Shown here: positions 13,141-20,508 of the stretch, piece by piece | Layout: each line of letters starts with the position of its first letter | Position numbering within the stretch: the first letter of the stretch is position 1 | Assembly (NCBI GenBank): GCA_007692485.1 | Contig: REBY01000046.1 | Span: forward strand, 1 to 33,164 | Source of the DNA: Pseudomonadaceae bacterium | Lineage (GTDB): Bacteria; Pseudomonadota; Gammaproteobacteria; Pseudomonadales; Pseudomonadaceae | Length of the DNA stretch: 33,164 bases | Direction of reading: 5' to 3' | Made by a program: the position numbers and the translations under genes | The notes under the pieces: generated by a model | What the model saw: only the letters and a program-made list of their open reading frames with translations | The model's database searches: none | Told to the model about the DNA's origin: nothing

Positions 13141-13390
13141 AGAATAAAAGAAAAGGTTTAAAAGGATAGATACTACTACTGTATATGGTGAAGCCACTTT
13201 CTGTGGACAACCTACTTTACCTACTGATTAAAAAGGGTTTTTTTGAAGATAAAGGTTGTGCTGCGGTTGCGTGCAACCTCTGCATACCCCCCCTGACTTC
13301 CTGTGGACAACCATGGCTGTTATCCACAGCCTGGTTATCCACCGTTTTCGACCCCCGGTTATCACCATGGCTCATGGTCGCTTGTCCACA
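13141..13390. other. Second origin-like region beside mnmG (DnaA-box cluster with AT-rich motif)
   Basis: The gap between mnmG and the LysR gene carries no gene. The AT-rich motif GGTTTAAAAGGATAGATAC lies at 13155-13173. DnaA-box-like sites follow: TGTGGACAA at 13202-13210 and 13302-13310, the consensus TTATCCACA at 13320-13328, TTATCCACC at 13335-13343, the weaker TTATCACCA at 13359-13367, and TTGTCCACA at 13382-13390. The AT-rich motif matches one at 20045-20063 in 17 of 19 bases, and both are followed after about 28 bases by a TTTCTGTGGA box. Origins beside gidA/mnmG are known in enterics, and a second origin near this position has, from memory, been discussed for pseudomonads. Function here is not shown. 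Confidence 0.75.
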
Positions 13391-13406
13391 GAGCTCATGG
13401 GCTGAT

Positions 13407-14321
13407 TTAAGGCTGAAAATAATTGTCCCAGTAGGGTGGATCACCGTAAAAACCTTCAATAAAGTCGATAAAACAGCGAACTTTACTGGCCATCAGGGTG
13501 CGATGGGCATATACGGCATAGAGCCCCAGGGGTGCGGGGGCATAGTCTGGCAGGACGACTTGCAGGTCGCCGGCAGCCAGCGCCTCGCCACAGATAAAGG
13601 TGGGTTGCAGTGCAATGCCCAGGCCATTGATGGCAGCATTCACCAGTACATCACCATTGTTACAGATCAAAGTACTGGCGCCTGGTTGATGAGCACCGCG
13701 TAACCAAGCATACAAAGGCATACCCGGATCGGCTTCCATATAGCTGTAATGCAAATATTGATGCTGTTGTAGCTGTTCCGGGTGAGTGGGAACGCCATGT
13801 TTGGCCAGATAACCAGGCGACGCACAGAGCACAACGCGGATGGGGGCTATGGCTTTGGCAATCAGGGACGAGCTCTTCAACTGGCCAATACGCAGGGCAA
13901 TGTCAAAACCTTCTTCGACAATATCCACCTTGCGGTCATTCAACTGCAGATCAACGGTGACGCCCGGATGTGCCTGTTGAAAGGCACTCAGTAAAGCTGA
14001 CAAATGCCGGCTGCCAAAGGAAACGGGAGCACTGATACGCAATACACCTTGGGCGCTTTGCTGCAGATCGCCCATCAGGTTATCCAGTTCATCCATATCA
14101 GCCAGCACCTGCTGCGCGCGCTGGGCGTAATGGCTGCCAGCCTCGGTCAGGTGTACTTTGCGTGTGGTGCGATTGAGCAGACGCACACCCAATTGGCTTT
14201 CCAGTTGCGAGACGTACTTGCTCACCAGCTGCGGGGACATCTCGAGACGGTCAGCGGCACGGGTAAAGCTGCCTTCGCTAGCGACAGTGATAAAGGTGCG
14301 CATGGCAACGATGCGGTCCAT
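13407..14321 (-). CDS. LysR-family transcriptional regulator
   Basis: This is a DNA-binding regulator of the CrgA/AaeR-like branch. The 304-residue product has an N-terminal winged helix-turn-helix (about residues 1-60, with GSFTRAADRLEMSPQLVSKY and LLNRTTRKVHLTEAG) and a periplasmic-binding-protein-like effector domain (about 90-295). It is divergent from the doxX-like gene, with a 150-base shared control region containing a TTGC-N7-GCAA dyad, the usual arrangement for a LysR protein controlling its neighbour. The inducer cannot be read from sequence; an aromatic or quinone compound is a guess from the neighbours. Its stop lies 17 bases beyond the last DnaA-box-like site. Confidence 0.93.
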   Translation of the reverse strand: MDRIVAMRTFITVASEGSFTRAADRLEMSPQLVSKYVSQLESQLGVRLLNRTTRKVHLTEAGSHYAQRAQQVLADMDELDNLMGDLQQSAQGVLRISAPVSFGSRHLSALLSAFQQAHPGVTVDLQLNDRKVDIVEEGFDIALRIGQLKSSSLIAKAIAPIRVVLCASPGYLAKHGVPTHPEQLQQHQYLHYSYMEADPGMPLYAWLRGAHQPGASTLICNNGDVLVNAAINGLGIALQPTFICGEALAAGDLQVVLPDYAPAPLGLYAVYAHRTLMASKVRCFIDFIEGFYGDPPYWDNYFQP

Positions 14322-14359
14322 AAGCGACTCCGGCCTGGATTTAGGATTATCAATATTTC

Positions 14360-14376
14360 ATTGCTAATAATGCAAT
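14360..14376. promoter_or_regulatory. Probable LysR operator between the divergent genes
   Basis: ATTGC-N7-GCAAT is a perfect dyad containing the T-N11-A pattern (14362 and 14374) typical of LysR-type sites. It lies 38 bases before the regulator's start and 95 bases before the doxX-like gene. A weak minus-strand GATAAT -10 element overlaps the flank, compatible with autorepression of the regulator. Confidence 0.6.
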
Positions 14377-14471
14377 ATGAACGCTCTTATTTAAATTTAA
14401 TGTTGATAGTAGATTATCCCCAGTGCTTGCGCAGCCCGCAGCAGGCAATTCAATAACCTGGAGATATCGCA

Positions 14472-14918
14472 ATGAACACTGTTCTGATCCGCAACCTGTT
14501 AAGCAGCCACGCGGGCTACGCCGCCCTGGTTCTTCGTGTGCCTGTTGGCATCATCCTGGCAGCGCACGGCGCACAAAAACTCTTTGGCTGGTTTGGCGGT
14601 AACGGCTTGAGTGGCACGGCGCAGTGGATGGCCAGTATTGGTCTGGAACCAGGTTTGCTGATGGCGCTGTTGGCGGGTAGTGCCGAGTTCTTTGGTGGTC
14701 TGGCACTGATCCTGGGTCTCTTGACCCGGCCGGCAGCAGCGGTGTCGGCTTTTACTATGGTGGTAGCGATATTCAGCGTGCATATCAGTAATGGTCTGTT
14801 TATGAGCAACGGTGGTTATGAGTTTGCCCTGAGTTTGTTGGCAGCCACAGCAGCGCTGACACTTCAGGGTGGCGGTCGTTTTGCCCTCGACAACCTGTTG
14901 GCCCGTCGCCTGTCTTGA
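14472..14918 (+). CDS. DoxX family integral membrane protein
   Basis: DoxX-family proteins are small four-helix membrane proteins often linked to quinone, thiol or oxidative stress; their exact biochemistry is poorly defined. The 148-residue product has hydrophobic segments at about 16-37, 61-84, 86-105 and 115-135, and the family hallmark LRVPVGIILAAHGAQKLFGWFGG near residues 22-43. The ATG at 14472 follows a TGGAGA ribosome-binding site. It is 51 bases upstream of an extradiol dioxygenase gene in the same direction, probably one transcript under the divergent LysR gene. The pairing resembles catD-catE of Bacillus subtilis. Confidence 0.9.
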   Translation: MNTVLIRNLLSSHAGYAALVLRVPVGIILAAHGAQKLFGWFGGNGLSGTAQWMASIGLEPGLLMALLAGSAEFFGGLALILGLLTRPAAAVSAFTMVVAIFSVHISNGLFMSNGGYEFALSLLAATAALTLQGGGRFALDNLLARRLS

Positions 14919-14969
14919 GTCTTTATAGACCTGGATCCTGAATATGCAGGGCCCAATCAGGAGTTAGCT

Positions 14970-15788
14970 ATGTCACGCCATACTGATGTGCTGTATATCT
15001 CCCACGGGGGTGGGCCACTGCCCTTATTGGGAGACCCTGGCCATCAAGCGCTGGTCACCAGCCTGCAGGGCTATGTCAGTCGCTTGCGCCGCCCGGACGC
15101 CATAGTGGTAGTCAGTGCGCATTGGGAAGCCTGGGTGCCTACTCTGACGGCCGCTGAACAGCCCGAGTTGATCTACGACTACCATGGCTTTCCCGACGCC
15201 GCCTACCGCATCCGTTACCCGGCACCCGGATATCCGCAATTGGCCGATCAGATGCGGCAGCAATTGCAATCTGCTGGTATCAAGGCGGAACTGGATCAGC
15301 AACGCGGTTTTGATCATGGCGTCTTTGTACCGCTCAAGATCATGTACCCGGCAGCGGATATACCCTGTGTACAACTGTCACTGGTCAGCAGCCTGAGTGC
15401 CGAGCAACATCTGGCTATGGGCGCTGCACTGCGCAACTTGCCGGTGGCTAACCTGCTGGTGATTGGTTCAGGGTTTTCCTTTCACAATATGCGGGCCTTT
15501 TTCAATGGTGATACGCCGCAGGTGGAGACGATGAATCAGGCCTTTGAAGACTGGTTGCGCGATACCTGCAGCAATCCGGCATTGACGGAAGTCGAACGCT
15601 GGCAACGGCTAGCTCATTGGGAGCAGGCACCGCATGCGCGTTTTTGCCATCCACGGGAAGAACATTTACTGCCCTTGCAGGTCTGTTATGGATTGGCCGG
15701 CAAGGCCTGTGATCAGCATGAAAGTATCGAGGTGCTTAACCGCCAGGCGGGGATGTTTTATTGGGCGTTAGAAGGTCAATCTGATTGA
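14970..15788 (+). CDS. Class III extradiol ring-cleavage dioxygenase, DODA (4,5-DOPA dioxygenase) type
   Basis: Members of the LigB superfamily open catechol-type rings with a non-haem metal and oxygen. The 272-residue product carries the DODA hallmark SHGGGPLPLLGDP with metal-ligand His12, a second ligand His51 in VVVSAHWE, His116 in RGFDHGVFVPL (probable acid/base), and His227/His232 in RFCHPREEHLLPL. The length fits the bacterial YgiD/DODA group. The real substrate may be DOPA, another catechol or an unknown quinol. An AGGAG ribosome-binding site precedes ATG 14970. It ends facing mnmE, with a large hairpin element between. Confidence 0.92.
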   Translation: MSRHTDVLYISHGGGPLPLLGDPGHQALVTSLQGYVSRLRRPDAIVVVSAHWEAWVPTLTAAEQPELIYDYHGFPDAAYRIRYPAPGYPQLADQMRQQLQSAGIKAELDQQRGFDHGVFVPLKIMYPAADIPCVQLSLVSSLSAEQHLAMGAALRNLPVANLLVIGSGFSFHNMRAFFNGDTPQVETMNQAFEDWLRDTCSNPALTEVERWQRLAHWEQAPHARFCHPREEHLLPLQVCYGLAGKACDQHESIEVLNRQAGMFYWALEGQSD

Positions 15789-15803
15789 TTGCACAAACTT
15801 AGA

Positions 15804-15916
15804 TAGCCTGGTTGACGCAGACCGGTTGTGGACCGTTAGATGCCATGGATGGCATCTACGAGCCCCCAGGGAAGGGTTCACGGCGTGTCCACAACCGGTC
15901 TGCGTCAACCAGGCTA
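15804..15916. repeat. Cruciform-like element with perfect 30-bp inverted arms
   Basis: Bases 15804-15833 and 15887-15916 are exact inverted complements (30 of 30). The 53-base interior holds a second hairpin, TAGATGCCAT/ATGGCATCTA at 15838-15859, followed by a stretch containing CGAGCCCCCAGGGAAGGG and TTCACGGCG, where GAGCCC can pair with GGGTTC. A transcript would thus form a long stem with two inner hairpins. It lies between the convergent dioxygenase and mnmE genes. From memory, similar cores (GCCGTGAA...GGGGGCTCG on the other strand) recur between genes in Halomonas, Marinobacter and relatives; I cannot confirm this here. It has no coding capacity. Terminator, RNase III target or mobile hairpin are the options. 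Confidence 0.85.
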
Positions 15917-15967
15917 ATGCACCTGCACCTACCGCTTTGAATCAGAATCAATGTTTTACTGACAAGC

Positions 15968-17335
15968 TTATTTACCAATACAAAAACTGGAAAAGATCCG
16001 TCCCAGCAAGTCATCGGCGCTGAAAGCGCCGGTAATTTCCCCCAGTGCCTGCTGCGCCAGGCGCAGATCTTCGGCTAGCAGTTCGCCAGCGCCCAGCACG
16101 GTCAGCTGTTGGTGACCATGGTCGAGGAAGTCGCTGGCTTGCTGCAACGCTTCCAGGTGTCGGCGCCGCGCACTGAACAGACTTTCGGCTGTCTGTTCAA
16201 AGCCCATACAGGCTTTCAGGTGGTCACGCAGCAGGTCGATGCCCAAGCCCTGGCGGGCACTTAAATGCAGTTTGACCCGGCCATCGGCAGCTGTTTGCAA
16301 GCCGACCGCATCGCCACTCAAGTCAGCTTTATTGAAGATCAGCGTGGTTTTCGCCGGATCGGGTCTGTGCTGCAAGAACTCCGGCCATAACTGGTCCGGG
16401 TCGTTAGCTTCAGACTCCGTGGCGTCTATTACCAGCAGGATGCGGTCGGCATCAGCTAGGGCGGCCAGGGCGCGTTCAACGCCAATCTTTTCCACCACAT
16501 CATTGGTATCACGCAGGCCGGCGGTATCCACGATATGCAGCGGCATGCCGTCGATGTGGATATGTTCCCGGAGAATATCCCGGGTAGTACCGGCGATGTC
16601 GGTAACAATGGCGCTGTCTTTGCCGGCCAAGGCATTGAGCAGGCTGGATTTACCGGCGTTGGGCCGCCCGGCAATCACAACCGTCATACCGTCGCGCAAC
16701 AGGACGCCCTGCCCGGCTTCGCGTTGCACCTGGCGCAAGCGCTTGCGCACCTGCTGCAACTCGGCCAGCACATGCCCATCAGCAAGGAAGTCGATTTCCT
16801 CTTCGGGAAAGTCGATGGCGGCCTCGACATAGATACGCAAGGCAATCAGCGCTTCAGTAAGGTCATTGACCCGCTGGGAAAAGGCTCCTTGCAGTGAATG
16901 TACCGCATTGCGCGCGGCCTGCTCGGAACTGGCTTCAATCAGATCGGCGATGGCTTCGGCCTGTGCCAGGTCCAGCTTGTCATTCAAAAAGGCGCGTTCG
17001 CTGAATTCGCCCGGGCGGGCCAACCGTGCGCCGGCATCGAGGCAGGCCTTGAGCAACAAATCCATGACTACTGGGCCACCATGCCCATGCAGCTCGAGAA
17101 CATCTTCACCAGTAAAGGAGTGTGGGCCGGGGAAATACAGGGTTAAGCCTTGGTCCAGCACCTGCCCCTTAGCGCTGAAAGGGCCATAGTGGGCATGCCG
17201 GGGGCGTGGCGTCAGTCCAGCCAACTGTTGGCCAATGATGAGCGCTTGCGGGCCGGACAGGCGCACAATACCTACCCCGCCCTGACCGGGGGGCGTGGCA
17301 ATGGCGGCAATGGTATCAAGGGTGGTGTGGTTCAT
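15968..17335 (-). CDS. mnmE: tRNA modification GTPase MnmE (TrmE)
   Basis: MnmE is the GTP- and tetrahydrofolate-dependent partner of MnmG in U34 modification. The 455-residue product has an N-terminal folate-binding domain ([21 protein letters not shown]), a helical domain, and an inserted G domain with GRPNAGKS (223-230), DIAGTTRD (246-253), DTAG (270-273) and FNKADL. It ends in CIGK with the conserved Cys452. The ATG at 17335 is chosen over one at 17359: it has a CAGGAG ribosome-binding site and matches the usual N-terminus, whereas the upstream ATG falls inside the yidC terminator hairpin. Confidence 0.97.
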   Translation of the reverse strand: MNHTTLDTIAAIATPPGQGGVGIVRLSGPQALIIGQQLAGLTPRPRHAHYGPFSAKGQVLDQGLTLYFPGPHSFTGEDVLELHGHGGPVVMDLLLKACLDAGARLARPGEFSERAFLNDKLDLAQAEAIADLIEASSEQAARNAVHSLQGAFSQRVNDLTEALIALRIYVEAAIDFPEEEIDFLADGHVLAELQQVRKRLRQVQREAGQGVLLRDGMTVVIAGRPNAGKSSLLNALAGKDSAIVTDIAGTTRDILREHIHIDGMPLHIVDTAGLRDTNDVVEKIGVERALAALADADRILLVIDATESEANDPDQLWPEFLQHRPDPAKTTLIFNKADLSGDAVGLQTAADGRVKLHLSARQGLGIDLLRDHLKACMGFEQTAESLFSARRRHLEALQQASDFLDHGHQQLTVLGAGELLAEDLRLAQQALGEITGAFSADDLLGRIFSSFCIGK

Positions 17336-17357
17336 TCCGGCTCCTGCGGCAGAATGC

Positions 17358-17383
17358 AAAACGCCCCGCGAGGCGGGGCGTTT
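17358..17383 (-). terminator. Intrinsic terminator after yidC
   Basis: CGCCCCGC and GCGGGGCG form a perfect eight-pair stem around a three-base loop, flanked by A4 and T3-T4 runs. On the minus strand it lies about 20 bases after the yidC stop and just before the mnmE ribosome-binding site, so mnmE translation begins right behind it. Confidence 0.85.
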
Positions 17384-17401
17384 GCTGGGTATGGCCTTGG
17401 C

Positions 17402-19114
17402 TTATGCCTTGGCGCCCTTCTCAATCTGTCGGGTAATGTACCACTGTTGTGCGATCGACAGAATGTTGTTGACCACCCAGTACAGCACCAGGCCAGACGG
17501 GAACCAGAGGAAGAAGAAGGTAAAGATGATTGGCAGCATGCGCATCACCTTGGCCTGCATCGGGTCTGGTGGGGTCGGATTAAGCCGCTGCTGGATGAAC
17601 ATACTGGCGCCCATCAGGATCGGCAGGATGAAGTAGGGATCCTTTAGCGACAGGTCGGTGATCCAGCCTAGCCATTCGGCCTGGCGCATTTCGACACTTT
17701 CCATCAATACCCAGTAGAGCGCGATGAATACCGGCATCTGTACCAGAATCGGCAAACAACCACCCAAGGGGTTGATCTTCTCCTTCTTGTACAGCTCCAT
17801 CATCGCCTGGGACATTTTCTGCCGGTCATCCCCGAACTGCTCGCGCAAAGCCTGCAGTTTGGGACCAACGCGGCGCATATTGGCCATGGAACGGTAACTG
17901 GTAGCTGACAGCGGGAAGAACACCAGCTTGATCAGTACAGTCAGCAGGATAATGCTCCAGCCCCAGTTACCGACAAAGCTGTGAATCAAGCTCAGCACCC
18001 AGAACAAGGGCTGGGCAATCCACCAGAGGAAACCATAATCCACGGTCAGGTGCAGGCCGGGAGAGATTTCTTTCAGACGGTCCTGAGTTTTCGGACCCGC
18101 ATAGAAATCGGCCTGAATCACACCTTGCTCACCCGGAGCAACCTGAGTGGTCGGGCTGGTGAAACCAACAATAAAGTTGCCGTCACGGTCCAGACGCGTC
18201 TGATAGACATGGCTTTGTTCACTGCTGGGCACCCATGCGGATACGAAGTAGTGCTGCAGCCAGGCCATCCAGCCACCCTGCACCGTTTCGCGCAGGTTGC
18301 CACGGTTCATGTCGCGTTGGCTGATCTTGGTATAGGAGCCGTCCGCATCCCAATAGGCTGCACCTAAGTAGGTTGCCATACCGGTGGCGCCGCTACTGGA
18401 AGGGTCACCACTGTCATCACGCTTGATCTGGCCAAACAGGTTGCCTGTCCAGTTTTCACTGCTCTGATTGTCGATCAGGTATTCGACATTGATCAGGTAA
18501 TCACCGCGGTTGAAAGTGAACCGCTTGATGTAGGTAATGTCGTTTTCACTGAAGTAGAGATCGACCTGCAGGCTGTCTTCACCTTCGGCCAGCGTGAACT
18601 CGGATGCCTCAGCAGAAAACAGTGGACGTCCGGATTCACGTGCATCCGGTCCGTTACGACCGGTCAGGCCACTCTGGGCGATATACAGCCGGTTACTGCT
18701 CTGTTCCAGTAATTGGAACGGCAAATCTGGGCGATCACGATGACGGGGGTAGAGCGGCAGCGAGATGCTGACAATATCGCCACCACGCGGGTCAATGCTC
18801 AGGTTGAAGGCATCTGTTTGAACCCTAATCAGGTCCGAGCTGGCTGCTACCGGTTCAGTCGGTACGCTGGCGGGAATATCTACATCAGTCGGTTCAACCG
18901 CGACTGGCACATCATCGCTGGCACCGCCATTGTCTGTGGTCTGACGATCTTCACCCGGGCCCATACTGGGCAAGTCCATGGCTTCAACCTGTTGTTCAGT
19001 CTCGTCGACGCTGTCGCTGAGATCAGGCTGGCCATAATCGCGATTCCACTGCAACACCATCATGTAGGTAAGTACAAGCAAGGCAGCAATGAGGATATTT
19101 CGTTGCATGTTCAT
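17402..19114 (-). CDS. yidC: Membrane protein insertase YidC
   Basis: YidC inserts and folds inner-membrane proteins, alone or with SecYEG; the ATP synthase c subunit is a classic client. The 570-residue product has an N-terminal membrane helix ([18 protein letters not shown]), a low-complexity acidic linker (about 30-90), the large periplasmic beta-sandwich domain, and a C-terminal core of five helices. That core includes [27 protein letters not shown], whose arginine lies in the hydrophilic groove, and [23 protein letters not shown]. Its ATG overlaps the yidD stop as ATGA. Confidence 0.98.
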   Translation of the reverse strand: MNMQRNILIAALLVLTYMMVLQWNRDYGQPDLSDSVDETEQQVEAMDLPSMGPGEDRQTTDNGGASDDVPVAVEPTDVDIPASVPTEPVAASSDLIRVQTDAFNLSIDPRGGDIVSISLPLYPRHRDRPDLPFQLLEQSSNRLYIAQSGLTGRNGPDARESGRPLFSAEASEFTLAEGEDSLQVDLYFSENDITYIKRFTFNRGDYLINVEYLIDNQSSENWTGNLFGQIKRDDSGDPSSSGATGMATYLGAAYWDADGSYTKISQRDMNRGNLRETVQGGWMAWLQHYFVSAWVPSSEQSHVYQTRLDRDGNFIVGFTSPTTQVAPGEQGVIQADFYAGPKTQDRLKEISPGLHLTVDYGFLWWIAQPLFWVLSLIHSFVGNWGWSIILLTVLIKLVFFPLSATSYRSMANMRRVGPKLQALREQFGDDRQKMSQAMMELYKKEKINPLGGCLPILVQMPVFIALYWVLMESVEMRQAEWLGWITDLSLKDPYFILPILMGASMFIQQRLNPTPPDPMQAKVMRMLPIIFTFFFLWFPSGLVLYWVVNNILSIAQQWYITRQIEKGAKA

Positions 19115-19371
19115 GGTTTGTTGGTCATCTCGGAAGGCGCGGATGAAGAGTCTGCAGCAGCAGGTGGAACCGGATCATACCCACCCGGGTGCCAGGGATG
19201 GCAACGGCCCAAACGACGGGCACTTAGCCAGCCACCTTTGAGCAGGCCATGTTGTTCAATGGCTTCCTGGGCATAACAGGAACAGGATGGATAGAAACGA
19301 CAATGACTGGCCATCATGGGACTGATAGCGTAGCGGTAAACCTTGATCAGTCCGATTGCGGCTTTACGCAT
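19111..19371 (-). CDS. yidD: Membrane protein insertion efficiency factor YidD
   Basis: YidD is a small membrane-associated helper of YidC. The 86-residue product has the family signature [12 protein letters not shown]...[19 protein letters not shown] with its clustered cysteines, then [16 protein letters not shown]. It overlaps rnpA by eight bases upstream and yidC by four bases downstream, so the three are translationally linked. Confidence 0.97.
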   Translation of the reverse strand: MRKAAIGLIKVYRYAISPMMASHCRFYPSCSCYAQEAIEQHGLLKGGWLSARRLGRCHPWHPGGYDPVPPAAADSSSAPSEMTNKP

Positions 19372-19762
19372 TGGATGATGGCGGTCCAGAGTTGGGCGAA
19401 CGGGCGCGTTTGCTGGCCGATCGGGCTATTCTGCGCCACATGTCCTGGTACAGGGCATGCAACTGGGCATTGTCCAGGTCACCCAAGCCCTTACGGGCGA
19501 GAATGACGATATCCAGCGTGCCTAGCAGGTCCTGATGATGTCGAAAGGACTCGCGGGCAATGCGTTTGATCTTGTTGCGATCAACGGCATGGCGGACGTG
19601 TTTCTTGGCAATGACCAGACCCAGTCGCGGATGGTCCAGGTTGTTTACCCGGGCCAATAGCAGAATGAGCGGCGCAGAAGCCTTGCAGGTGGTGTCACTG
19701 AAGACGGCTTTGTAATCGGCAGGTGTTAATAACCTGTGATCGCGGCTGAATTCATAGCCCAC
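19364..19762 (-). CDS. rnpA: Ribonuclease P protein component
   Basis: RnpA binds the RNase P RNA to process tRNA 5' leaders. The 132-residue product starts from GTG 19762 with the family-typical [17 protein letters not shown] and contains the RNR-like signature [17 protein letters not shown] (about 58-74) and [13 protein letters not shown] basic, Ser-rich C-terminal tail makes it slightly long. The Shine-Dalgarno site is weak, as often seen for this gene, and the start is 14 bases after the rpmH stop. Confidence 0.96.
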   Translation of the reverse strand: MGYEFSRDHRLLTPADYKAVFSDTTCKASAPLILLLARVNNLDHPRLGLVIAKKHVRHAVDRNKIKRIARESFRHHQDLLGTLDIVILARKGLGDLDNAQLHALYQDMWRRIARSASKRARSPNSGPPSSNA

Positions 19763-19776
19763 CTGGTGACCGGTGC

Positions 19777-19911
19777 TTAAGCTGACAGGCGCTTACGGCC
19801 TTTGGCACGACGACGGGCCAGCACGGCGCGGCCGTTCTTGGTGGCCATACGTGCACGGAAACCGTGGTTGCGCTTGCGCTTGAGTACGCTGGGTTGAAAT
19901 GTTCTTTTCAT
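19777..19911 (-). CDS. rpmH: 50S ribosomal protein L34
   Basis: L34 is a 44-residue, highly basic protein of the large ribosomal subunit. ATG at 19911 gives [20 protein letters not shown] and ends [13 protein letters not shown] with TAA at 19777-19779. This is the standard length and sequence for the family. It heads the rpmH-rnpA-yidD-yidC transcript beside oriC. Confidence 0.98.
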   Translation of the reverse strand: MKRTFQPSVLKRKRNHGFRARMATKNGRAVLARRRAKGRKRLSA

Positions 19912-19969
19912 GATTCAGATACCTGAGTGATTCAAATCAAGGACTGTGAGCCCTTTCAAGGGACCGGCA

Positions 19970-19998
19970 ATTCTAGAGAAATGCCGGCCGCAGGTCAA
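19970..19998 (-). promoter_or_regulatory. Sigma70-type promoter of rpmH-rnpA-yidD-yidC
   Basis: On the minus strand TTGACC (19993-19998) and TAGAAT (19970-19975) are spaced by exactly 17 bases, each matching the consensus in five of six positions. The promoter is 58 bases from the rpmH start and points away from the AT-rich part of oriC. Confidence 0.8.
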
Positions 19999-20020
19999 TT
20001 TGATTTGCATGCCAAAGATG

Positions 20021-20395
20021 ATAATTCATCATAAATAAATCAAAGGGTTAAAAAGATAGATACAGTTAATGTAAATAAGGCCAGGTTTTCTGTGGATAGG
20101 TGTCGAAGGTGCCTGTATTCAGTAGCCTGGTGCCAGGTCAAACCTTGTGTACCAACAGTGTCTATCCTTTTGATGGGTTGTGCGTAGCCTGTGGGTAACA
20201 AGATGGTTTATCCACAGGGTGATTCATGCCCTGACTGACAACCAGCTTCTACACAGGTCTCAGGCGGCTTTACGCACAGGCCTCAGTGCGTACTTTCTGT
20301 CGCTATTAGCTGATTTTATTGTGTCTTTTATTCATGCAGGGGTGTTTTTAGATCGGGTTAAATCATTGGATCTTGTCTGCTCTTGGTGTGGATAA
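20021..20395. other. oriC: Chromosomal replication origin oriC between rpmH and dnaA
   Basis: The 597-base rpmH-dnaA gap has no gene. An AT-rich stretch (about 20021-20080) holds GGGTTAAAAAGATAGATAC at 20045-20063, resembling the reverse complement of E. coli 13-mers. An inverted partner, TCTATCCTTTT, lies at 20161-20171. DnaA boxes: TGTGGATAG (20091-20099), TGTGGGTAA (20190-20198), consensus TTATCCACA (20208-20216), TTCTACACA (20247-20255), TTACGCACA (20270-20278) and consensus TGTGGATAA (20387-20395). Position between rpmH and dnaA is the recognised pseudomonad oriC position. Confidence 0.93.
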
Positions 20396-20417
20396 CTTGG
20401 GCTTCAAGGGCTAGAAT
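20389..20417 (+). promoter_or_regulatory. Putative dnaA promoter overlapped by a DnaA box
   Basis: TGGATA (20389-20394) and TAGAAT (20412-20417) are 17 bases apart and lie about 92 bases before the dnaA GTG start. The -35 lies inside the perfect DnaA box TGTGGATAA (20387-20395), which suggests DnaA represses its own gene, as known in E. coli. Confidence 0.6.
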
Positions 20418-20508
20418 GTTGAGCTTGTCGGGTCGTAAGATGCTCTGTTTTGCACGAGCGCCCTGGTCGTAACTTTGTACTCACGGCTGACTGGCCATTG
20501 GGGGATTT

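Noticed and set aside
13171-13179. TAC-TAC-TAC run as a DnaA-trio
   Set aside because: The triplets are present, but relative to the nearest DnaA boxes on the right they run in the opposite sense to the known DnaA-trio arrangement, and no box is seen on the left.
13185-13703. 172-codon open frame on the plus strand across the mnmG-LysR gap
   Set aside because: It spans the DnaA-box cluster and runs antisense into the LysR gene; its composition follows these features and no family is recognisable.
15804-15916. Interpretation as an integron attC site
   Set aside because: attC sites have short imperfect arms with unpaired bases and conserved outer core sites; here the arms are perfect over 30 bp and no integrase or cassette array is nearby.
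17336-17359. Longer mnmE start adding eight residues
   Set aside because: The upstream ATG falls in the yidC terminator hairpin and lacks family similarity; ATG 17335 has a ribosome-binding site and matches relatives.
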